In this document: piece by piece, positions 11,357 through 18,900 of the stretch | How positions within the stretch are numbered: position 1 is the first letter of the stretch | Layout: each line of letters starts with the position of its first letter | Origin: CAYSLC01 sp964431545 | Lineage (GTDB): Bacteria > Desulfobacterota > Desulfobacteria > Desulfobacterales > JAABSP01 | Reading direction: 5' to 3' | Assembly: GCA_964431545.1 (NCBI GenBank) | Contig: CAYSLC010000037.1 | Span: 1-32,540, forward strand | DNA: 32,540 nt | Position numbers and translations under genes: made by a program | The notes under the pieces: generated by a model | Seen by the model: only the letters and a program-made list of their open reading frames with translations | What the model was told of the DNA's origin: nothing | Databases searched by the model: none

Positions 11357-12202
11357 ATGAAAAGAACCGTGGCAGCCAGTCTCATCCTATTGATCGGCTT
11401 AATGTTGACCTGTTCGAATACGCTTTTTGCCGGGGCCTGGACCCAGGAAAAAGGCAAAAGCTACCATCGCCTTGCCGCCAACTATTATTTCGCCGACGAA
11501 GAATTCGATGCAGACGGCGACAGCCGGTCCATGGCGTGGAATGGTGAATTCCGGGACATCAATTTGAGCTACTATGCCGAATATGGCGTCATGGATTCGC
11601 TGACGCTGGTGACGTCGCTTTACGTCAAGGAAATTCAATATGAAGACGATTATGTGAAACACGAGACCGTCGGCGTGGGCGATATGGATCTCGGGGCGCG
11701 CTACCGCTTGCACAGTGGGGACCTGGGCGTTTTTTCCGCCCAGGCATTGGTTAAAATCCCCGAGCTTTATGATGAAGATGACGCGCTTCCCATAGGCAAC
11801 GGACAGTATGATTATGAGTTCCGTCTGCTCTATGGCCGATCCCTCTGGCCCATGATCCCGGGATACGTGAACCTTGAAGCCGCCTACCGCTGGCGCGCGG
11901 AAGCGCCCAGCGACGAATTTCGGTATCTGGTGGAAATCGGCTCTGATCTGGGAAAAAATTTCCATGCCCGGGCCAAGCTGGATGCCATTATCGGCATGGA
12001 CAACGGCGATGAGAGGACGGATGCCTTTGGCAACCCTACCCACACGCTGGAATATGATCTGACCAAACTGGATTTGACCGCGGGATACCAAATAACGAAA
12101 AAACTGGGCATCGAGCTGGGATACACCCCGGAATTGTGGGGGGAATCCACCGCCAAAGGCGAGACATGGACCCTTGCGGTCACGTTTCAGCCCGGGAAAT
12201 AA
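11357..12202 (+). CDS. Predicted outer-membrane beta-barrel protein
   Basis: 281 residues with a clear signal peptide (hydrophobic LILLIGLMLTCSNTLFA, cleavage near FAGAWTQ). The mature protein is made of alternating hydrophobic/polar strands rich in Tyr and Asp, such as YHRLAANYYF, INLSYYAEYGV, LTLVTSLYV, MDLGARYRL and LDLTAGYQI. It ends with a strand WTLAVTFQPGK, although it lacks a canonical terminal aromatic. This is the profile of a 10-12-stranded outer-membrane barrel. The opening GAWTQEKGKSY resembles XagA-type proteins found beside cellulose-synthase-like GT2 genes, though this is from memory. The ATG at 11357 follows an AGAGGA site. In this run it is a candidate export channel or anchor for the glycan made by the GT2 at 13806. 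The barrel call is good; the export role is inference. Confidence 0.8.
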   Translation: MKRTVAASLILLIGLMLTCSNTLFAGAWTQEKGKSYHRLAANYYFADEEFDADGDSRSMAWNGEFRDINLSYYAEYGVMDSLTLVTSLYVKEIQYEDDYVKHETVGVGDMDLGARYRLHSGDLGVFSAQALVKIPELYDEDDALPIGNGQYDYEFRLLYGRSLWPMIPGYVNLEAAYRWRAEAPSDEFRYLVEIGSDLGKNFHARAKLDAIIGMDNGDERTDAFGNPTHTLEYDLTKLDLTAGYQITKKLGIELGYTPELWGESTAKGETWTLAVTFQPGK

Positions 12203-12212
12203 GCGAGCGCGC

Positions 12213-13070
12213 ATGATCCAACGGCGTCGAATCGCCCTGATTATCCCGGCGCGCAATGAAGCCGAATCCATTTCCCGGGTGGTGGAAGCGATTCCGGAAA
12301 CGGTGGATCGGGTCATCGTCGTTGACAACGGCTCCACCGACGGCACGGGGGATCTCGCCCGCGCCGCGGGGGCCCATGTCATCCGGGAAGACCGGCCGGG
12401 CTATGGGCAAGCCTGCCTTGCCGGGATCGATCAATTGCGCGAAGATCCGCCGGATATCGTGGCCTTTGCCGATGGAGACGGCAGCGACAACCACGGGGCA
12501 CTGAACGATCTGTTGATCCCGATGATCCGCGACAACCTGGATCTGGCGCTGGCCCGGCGGGTCCCCCTGAACCGCGCTGCTTTGAGTTTGCAGCAACGGT
12601 TCGGCAATGGCCTGGCCACCTTCCTCATCGGCCTTTTCTGGGGGTTCGGTTATCAGGACCTCGGCCCCATGCGGGCCGTGCGATGGGCCGCGCTTGAAAG
12701 CATGGAGATGAGGGATCGCAATTACGGCTGGACCATTGAAATGCAAATCAAGGCGATCCATCGCCGTTTTCACATTCGGGAAATCCCCGTGACGTACCTG
12801 CCCCGTCTTGCCGGAAAATCAAAAATCAGTCGCACATTCAGCGGCGTTGTCAAAGCAGGATGCAAAATTTTATGGATCGTGGTTCGGGAAGCATGGACGG
12901 ATCGTCGATCGATCCTGGTGCGTCACGGGCGGTTTACCCGAAACAGAATAACACACAAAGCACGTGGTCATGAAAAACCGAGAGGACAAGCCGATGAGGC
13001 GCTGGATGATGTTGGCGGGGCTTGCGGCGTTCGCCGCGCTAACGGCCGCCGAAGCCTTATGGGCTTTTGA
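12213..13070 (+). CDS. GT2 glycosyltransferase, dolichol-phosphate-sugar-synthase-like
   Basis: A family 2 glycosyltransferase of 285 residues from the ATG at 12213 (a TTG at 12174 would overlap the barrel gene). It starts with IALIIPARNEAESI, followed by VDNGSTDGT, and the acidic metal site FADGDGSD at about residues 84-91. The segment DRNYGWTIEMQIKA and a basic IPVTYLPRLAGKSKIS follow, both typical of enzymes that load sugars onto polyprenyl phosphate. No long C-terminal membrane region is present, only a short hydrophobic stretch (VVKAGCKILWIVV). The reading frame continues beyond the usual family end and overlaps the next gene by 77 bases. That tail (after about residue 245) is Arg-rich and looks like unselected sequence. 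It likely makes a lipid-linked donor for the GT-C enzyme at 8930; this is inferred from context. Confidence 0.88.
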   Translation: MIQRRRIALIIPARNEAESISRVVEAIPETVDRVIVVDNGSTDGTGDLARAAGAHVIREDRPGYGQACLAGIDQLREDPPDIVAFADGDGSDNHGALNDLLIPMIRDNLDLALARRVPLNRAALSLQQRFGNGLATFLIGLFWGFGYQDLGPMRAVRWAALESMEMRDRNYGWTIEMQIKAIHRRFHIREIPVTYLPRLAGKSKISRTFSGVVKAGCKILWIVVREAWTDRRSILVRHGRFTRNRITHKARGHEKPRGQADEALDDVGGACGVRRANGRRSLMGF

Positions 13071-13805
13071 TTTACGGCGCATCGAACCGCCCCAAGCGGC
13101 GGGGCTCAAAGACGTGATCTTTTTGGACGCCCGTCCGGAAAAAGAATGGCGGAAGAGCCACCTTCCCGACGCCCTGTCATTTTCCTGGGAAAACCATACC
13201 CGCACCGATCAAGACGGCGTCAAGTGGCGCATTCCGCCGCCAGAACAACTGGCCAAGGCATTCGGCGCCATGGGCGTCGGTCATACCGACGCGGTGCTGG
13301 TCTATGGAGACGCCGATACCAGTTGGGGCGGAGAAGGCTGGCTGGTCTGGGTGCTGGCCTGGCTGGGGCACCAGGGGCCGGTTTACTATCTCGACGGCGG
13401 CATTCAAGGCTGGAAGGCCGGCAACCATCCGGTCAGCGCCGATGTCGGGAAAAAGCGCGCACCGGCGACCTACCAGGCAAATTTGCAGCCCCAGGTCAAC
13501 ATCGACAGCGACCAGATCGAAGCGAACAAGGATCGGTTCAATCTGATCGACANNNNNNNNNNGTCCATATCAGCTGGGAAAAATTCTACCAGGGACCCCA
13601 TCGGCGGCTGCTTTCCCCTGAAGCGCTCAAGGCCTTGCTCATAGAGCAGGGCGTGGATCTCGACAAACCGATGGTTTACTACTGCAGCGCCGGCGTTCGT
13701 TCCGGTTTCGCCTGGCTGGCGCACCAGCTTAGCGGTCTGCCCGCAGCGATCAACTATGAAGGCGGCGTCGAAGAATGGGCGACAACACGGTCTTTGGTGA
13801 GATGA
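12994..13805 (+). CDS. Exported two-domain rhodanese (sulfurtransferase), split by an assembly gap
   Basis: It starts at the ATG at 12994, seven bases after GAGAGGA. A signal peptide (MLAGLAAFAALTAAEALWA) is followed by a first rhodanese domain with LDARPEKEW and an Asp-rich, Cys-free loop (YGDADTSWGGEG). The sequence then runs into 10 Ns at 13553-13562. After the gap it resumes in a different frame (VHISWEKFYQG) with a second domain whose loop is CSAGVRS (Cys codon at 13683) and ends at 13805. Frames before and after the gap disagree, so the true gap is not 10 bases; by analogy about 20 residues (ARSxxEY...GHIPGA) are missing. The layout equals one pair of the six-rhodanese lipoprotein. It is periplasmic and likely sulfurtransferase-active, and sits directly against the downstream GT2 (TGA then ATG). 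I treat it as one gene, not a broken one. Confidence 0.85.
13553..13562. other. Assembly gap (10 Ns)
   Basis: Ten ambiguous bases inside the second rhodanese domain of the 12994 gene. The coding frame differs on the two sides, so this is a placeholder of unknown true length and not ten unread bases. Confidence 0.97.
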
Positions 13806-15290
13806 ATGACGACGGCGTTAGTACTGGACCTGTTGACGGCCATCCATTTTTTATCCGTCGGCGGGCTTGCGCTTTACGGCATCCACCGGATATGGATGAT
13901 CCGGCGCTGGCGTCAGCATTCGCGGACCGCGGCGGGCCGGAAACAGTCGACGCCGCCAATGGCCATTCTCCCGTTCGTCACCATTCAGCTTCCACTGTAT
14001 AATGAATCGCGGGTTGCGGGCCGCCTGATCGACGCGGTGGCGGCCTTTGACTGGCCCGCGGAAAAATACGAAATCCAGGTTCTCGATGATTCAACGGACG
14101 TAACGCGCCGAATTGTGGACGAACGGGTGGCCCGCTGGTCGGTTCGCGGGGTCGATATCCACGCGGTCCGCCGAAACGGGCGCGCCGGTTACAAGGCAGG
14201 GGCTTTGGCCCATGGGTTGGGCCGGGCAAAAGGGGAATTGATCGCCATATTTGACGCGGATTTCATTCCCCAGCCCGATTTCCTGAAGAAAACCGTCCCG
14301 CATTTCAAGCGGCCGGATATCGGGATGGTTCAGGCAAAATGGGGATTTCTCAACCCGGGGCATTCCTGGTTGACCCGTCTGCAATCCCTTCTGCTTTCCA
14401 CCCATTTCGGCATCGAACACGAGGTCCGGCATTCCAGGGGCCTTTTTTTTAATTTCAACGGAACCGCCGGAATATGGAGAAGAACCGCCATTGAGAGCGC
14501 CGGCGGATGGTCTTCGGATACGGTGACCGAGGATCTCGATCTGAGCTACCGTGCGCAAATGGCGGGATGGCGGTTTGTGTATTTGAACAATGTCGTTGTC
14601 CCTTCCGAACTCCCGGCGACCCTTTCCGATTTCCGAATCCAGCAGGATCGGTGGGCCAAGGGCGCCATTCAGACCGGAAAAAAAAACCTTCCCAAACTGA
14701 TGATGTCGCCCTTGCCCCTTAAGATTAAAATCGAGGCGGCGGCGCACCTTCTGGCGAATGTCTGCTGGATGTTCGGGTTCCTGGCCACCATCACCCTCTA
14801 TCCGGCGCTTTTAAATCGCATCGGGATCGGCGTTTATCAAATCATCTGGTTTGACGCACCCTTGTTTTTCTTTACCGCAATCTCCGTGATCGTCTATTAC
14901 CTGATTTATGGATTGTGGAGCCGCCAGTTTCACCCTTTATGGAGCCTGCCTTTGCTTCCGGCGGTGAGCATCGGATTGGCTCCTTTTTTTTCTCTGGCGG
15001 TGATCAAGGGGTTGACGCGGGAGGGCGGGGTATTTCAACGGACCCCCAAATTCGGAACGACGGACGCCATGCCCGTTTTTTGCCGTTCCCGGTTTCAATC
15101 ACATGCCATTGTCAATCTGTTGATCAATCTTCCGCTGTTGCTTTATACAATGGCGCCGGTCTTTTTATCCTGGCATCGCGGCACCTGGCCGGCGATCCCG
15201 TTTTTGTGTTTTTTTCCAATGGGTTTTTGCATGGTAATGGCAACGGATCTATCTGAACTGCTCCATGCTTTTCGAAAGCCTCGCAGATGA
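13806..15290 (+). CDS. Cellulose-synthase-like (CESA/CslA-type) GT2 membrane glycosyltransferase
   Basis: A 494-residue processive-type GT2. An N-terminal membrane helix precedes the catalytic domain with VTIQLPLYNE, DDSTD (94-98), DAD (150-152), TED (241-243) and QQDRW (279-283). This is the D,D,D,Q-x-x-RW signature of enzymes that polymerise beta-linked sugars. HFGIEHEVRHSRG and FNFNGTAGIWR are also typical of the CslA/CESA-like group. Five or six C-terminal membrane segments form the expected translocation channel. It probably makes and extrudes a polysaccharide such as a glucan or mannan through the inner membrane. No PilZ domain is visible. The ATG follows the rhodanese stop with no spacing, implying coupled translation. 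Its stop codon lies exactly at the start of the right island repeat. Confidence 0.92.
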   Translation: MTTALVLDLLTAIHFLSVGGLALYGIHRIWMIRRWRQHSRTAAGRKQSTPPMAILPFVTIQLPLYNESRVAGRLIDAVAAFDWPAEKYEIQVLDDSTDVTRRIVDERVARWSVRGVDIHAVRRNGRAGYKAGALAHGLGRAKGELIAIFDADFIPQPDFLKKTVPHFKRPDIGMVQAKWGFLNPGHSWLTRLQSLLLSTHFGIEHEVRHSRGLFFNFNGTAGIWRRTAIESAGGWSSDTVTEDLDLSYRAQMAGWRFVYLNNVVVPSELPATLSDFRIQQDRWAKGAIQTGKKNLPKLMMSPLPLKIKIEAAAHLLANVCWMFGFLATITLYPALLNRIGIGVYQIIWFDAPLFFFTAISVIVYYLIYGLWSRQFHPLWSLPLLPAVSIGLAPFFSLAVIKGLTREGGVFQRTPKFGTTDAMPVFCRSRFQSHAIVNLLINLPLLLYTMAPVFLSWHRGTWPAIPFLCFFPMGFCMVMATDLSELLHAFRKPRR

Positions 15291-15331
15291 AAAGCGGCCG
15301 GCGCTACGTGCCCCCTACCGGCTCGCGATGA
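15287..15331 (+). pseudogene. Relic of the NUDIX gene 3' end
   Basis: Read on the plus strand these 14 codons give KSGRRYVPPTGSR and a stop, matching the last residues of the NUDIX hydrolase that ends at 5148 (KSGWRYVPPTGSR and stop). The rest of that gene is missing here. The relic overlaps the end of the LysE gene on the other strand, showing that an ancestral NUDIX gene and LysE gene converged with overlapping ends. Confidence 0.75.
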
Positions 15332-15392
15332 CCACGCCCGTGCCGATGAGGACCGTTCCCGCCCCCCGGTTGAATCTGCGGGCCGCCCCCTC
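15288..15392. repeat. Right copy of the ~105-bp imperfect direct repeat bordering the island
   Basis: Aligned with 5105-5208 at about 85% identity with a single one-base gap. The shared sequence starts at TGAAAAGCGG, where the TGA is also the stop of the upstream GT2 gene, and ends at CGGGCCGCCCCCTC inside the LysE gene. It contains the full 3' end of LysE in frame and a relic of the NUDIX C-terminus. Confidence 0.85.
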
Positions 15393-15929
15393 TCCGGCGA
15401 AGAGGCGACGGGCGCGGCCGGCGCCGTAGGCGTAGGTTCCCAGAACCCCGGAGAGCACCGACGCCACCACGGCTCCGGCCACGGCGATCTCGCCGGCGGT
15501 CAGCCGGGTCAGGTCCATGAAGGTGGGCAGAAACCCGCAGTAGAAGAGGATCACCTTGGGATTGCCCAGGGTGATGAAGAGGCCGGCGAGGAACCGGCGT
15601 CCCCTGCCTCCCGGATCAGCCACCGTGTCCGGAGCCGGCCGCGGATCATGGGACGCCCACATCCGGAGCCCCATGAAGATCAGATAGGCCCCGCCCAGGA
15701 GCTTGATCACCAGGAAAAACTCCCCAAGCGCATGGGCCGCGGCGGCCATCCCGAAGACGGCCAGCATCAGAAAAAGGAGATCCCCGACCACGATGCCGGC
15801 GATGACGTCGAGGCCTGCACGAAACCCGCCGGACAGGGCGTGGGCCACGGCGGCGAAGACGCCCGGTCCCGGGCTGGCGGCCAGCACCGCCATGGCGGCG
15901 GAAAAGGCGAGTATCGAATGTATGGTCAT
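15315..15929 (-). CDS. LysE/RhtB family amino-acid exporter
   Basis: 204 residues, the normal family size, with about six membrane segments. The N-terminus carries the family motif ASPGPGVFAAVAHALSGGFRAG; later come FLVIKLLGGAYLIFMGLRMW and LFITLGNPKVILFYCGFLP with its conserved GNPK. The protein probably exports amino acids or related small solutes across the inner membrane; substrate range is not predictable. The ATG at 15929 follows AGGAG with an 8-base spacer. Its last codons lie in the right island repeat. GC content and codon use match the flanks and not the island, so the island boundary lies at this gene's 3' end. It lies 48 bases downstream of the HEAT-protein gene on the same strand and could be co-transcribed. 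Confidence 0.93.
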   Translation of the reverse strand: MTIHSILAFSAAMAVLAASPGPGVFAAVAHALSGGFRAGLDVIAGIVVGDLLFLMLAVFGMAAAAHALGEFFLVIKLLGGAYLIFMGLRMWASHDPRPAPDTVADPGGRGRRFLAGLFITLGNPKVILFYCGFLPTFMDLTRLTAGEIAVAGAVVASVLSGVLGTYAYGAGRARRLFAGEGAARRFNRGAGTVLIGTGVVIASR

Positions 15930-15977
15930 GTACGGTTCTCCTGGTCTTATCCGGCCCTCTGGGCATCTTCTCCGGTG

Positions 15978-18900
15978 TCACAGAGAAAAATCGATCTTGA
16001 TGCCCACGTCCCGATGGGGCCTGCCGGGAACATCCCGGTGGTGGCCGCCGATGTCGGTATGGTCGTTGATGCACTTCAGGCCGCCGTAGTCCTTGTGGCT
16101 CGGCAGCTTGGTCCGGCTGTCCTGGTGGCGCCCGGCGGCCGTATCCTGATGCCTCAGGGTGGTCTGGTGGATGCGGAGGATGTGATTTCTCAGCTCGGCG
16201 TCGCCGCTCCCGTGGACCTGCCGAAGCACGCCGACCGCCGCGTTCCGGAGGGCGACGCTGGCGGATCCGAGCCGCAGGGCGTCGACCGCTACCGAGACGG
16301 CCGATTTCCCGCCCAGGGCGGGAAGCGCCTTGACCACGGCCAGCTTGGCCGGAAACGGGCCGTTCCGGATCACCGCCTGAAAGCCGCTCACCACCCCCTG
16401 CCCGCCGATGACGGCCAGGGTACCGGCGATGGCCCGTAAGTCCCCGTCGGGCAGATTGGCCTGGAGCATCCGTATCAGCGCAGGCACCGTGTCCGGCCGC
16501 GAGCGGCAGGCCGCCCAGTCCCGCCGGAACAGGGCGAAATCGGCGATCTCCTCGGCGGTTCGCGGCACCCAGTTCCAGGCGTCCAGAATCCGGGCGGCGG
16601 CGGCCCTGGTCTCCGGCTTCCCACGAAAGGAGAGGAGCGGCGTCAATTGGGAGACCTGGATGGATTCCTTGCACCGGATCAAGGCGGAGGCGGCCTCCTC
16701 CCGGTGCCGGTCGATCTTCAGCGCACGGACGAGGATGCTTCCCCCGAGAGCGCCTTCCAATGCCCCGATGAATGTAAACACCGCTTTTGCGGATATTCCG
16801 GGCGTGCCCGTCAGGAGGGTGATCAGAACGTCGGCACCCCGCCTCCCCGATGCGTTGAAAGCGCTCACGGCCACGGAACAGAGATGATCGAGTTCCCGGC
16901 GGATCTCCCCGACAACGGCCGACCGCCCGTCACTGTCCCCGCCCAGGTCCCCGGCCGCCGCCCGTCGCCGGGGGAAAAGGATACCCTCTCCCGAGCCTGG
17001 GTCGAGCTTGAAGGCGGCCCGGTCCACGGGGACCCGACCCAGCTCACGGGAGAGATCGTACGCCGCGGCATGGACCTCCCAGAGAAGGTGAAGGGCTCTG
17101 TCGGTCTTGATCTCCGCCAGCCCCTCCACGATCGCCCGGCAGACGAGCGGACTTTCGTCCCGCTCCAGGAGGGTTCCGAGCCGATCGACGGCCCCCGGTC
17201 CCGCCATCGCCGCCATGGCCCGGATCGCCGAAGCACGTGCCTCTGGACCGTCCTCATCGATGGCCCTCTCCAGCCGGGGCAGCTCTTTCCGCCCGAAGCG
17301 CAGGCAGGATTGCCACCCGCCGGTATGGAGGAAATACGGAATCAACTCCGGCGTCGGAACGGTCGGGCGCCAGTTCAGGGAACGCAGCGCCGCCACGACC
17401 CCGGCCCGAACCTCCGGCGCCGGATCCTGGAGCAGGGGAAGAATGGGCGACGGCCCCACCATCCCCCCCAGGCCGCCCACGGCCGAAACGGCGGCCAGGC
17501 GCACCTCGGGCTCCGGGTCCGACAGAGGTTTGGACCAAAGGCCCTTCAAGGCCGGATCCTTGGAATCGGCAAGCCGGGCCACGGCGTCCATCCGCGCCCC
17601 GGGATCCACTTGCTCCAGAAGACACGAAAAAAAGGCGCTCCGGGCGGGTCCATGGTCGGGCTGCCGTCCGATCTTCGCCAGGGTGGCGGCCGATTCCTGT
17701 CGGATCTGCCAGGTGTCGTCGCCCAGGGTCTTCACGAGGAAGTCGACGGCCCGCTCCTCCCCGATGCGGCCCAGGGCCGCGATCGCCTCGGTCCGGACCC
17801 GGAGGGTCGAATCCGTCCGGACCCTCTCCATCAGGGGCTCCATTGATTTCGAATCGGCGATCTCGCCCAGGGCTCTCGCGGCGACCGCCCGGACCCGCCA
17901 CGATGCATCCGCCAGCAGGTGCACAAGCCGATCCGCCGCCTTCGGGGCCTTGAGGCGTCCCAGCCGGAGGGCCGCCCTCCCCCTTTCCAGGGGATCCGAC
18001 GAAAGGGCCGCGTCCATCTCCGCATCTCCGGGCTCCGACGCGGCCGACGATGGGGAGCCGACGGGATCGAAGTGGACCAGCAGGGAATCCTCCGAACCGA
18101 TCTTTGCCGGAGAGGCCTGGTCGGTGTGGACCAGGGTACTGGGGATGTCCACATGGCTCTTGCACCATCCTTCCACGGTGCCCTGTCCGTCCTGGTGATC
18201 CTGACCGGTGGTAATGTCCTGGTGTCCGCCCACGAGCAGTCCCTCCTGATCCAGGATCATCCGGCGCCCCCGGTCGTCGATGCCGCCGGACCGGTATACC
18301 CGGATGAGCAGACGGCTGACCCGTTCCCGCAGGGAGCGGTCGGTCGCCTTCAGGGCGGGCAGCAGCTTGGGAATGCACGCCTGCCCGCGGTCGTCGCAGA
18401 TCCGGCCCAGCTCCTCCTCCGCCTTGGCCCCCAACGTGGCATCCCCCGTCCCGCACACTTGAAGGAGCTTCTCCACGGCGGGGAGGCCGGCATAAGCCAC
18501 GGCCTCCACGGCGGCGAACCGCACCGCCGGATACTGGGCAATCCCCCAACCGGCCCGGTTCGCGTCGCCTTCGATCGCCGCCTCGAGCCTCCCCTCCATC
18601 TTCTCGCCCCGGGTCCGGCCCAGGGCCCGCACCATGGCCGCCCCGGCGGCCACGTTCCCCTGATTCGCCGGCAGGGAGGAGAGCCGGCGGAGGAGAGCGT
18701 CGGTGGTGCCCGGATACCCGATCCGTCCCAGGGCATCGGCGATCACCCGGCACGCCTCCCCTTCGCTCCGCTCCAGGCGGTCGATCAGCATGGGATGGAT
18801 CTTTTCCCCGAACCGCGCCATCTCCTCCACCCGGCCGGTTTCGATCCAGAAGTCGAGTGCATGGGGATCCGCCGGAGCCGGGCGCCATCCCAGACGGTCC

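Noticed and set aside
5105..15392. The flanking repeats as att sites of an integrative element
   Set aside because: No integrase, tRNA target or identical core is seen; the two copies differ by about 15%, so site-specific recombination is not supported.
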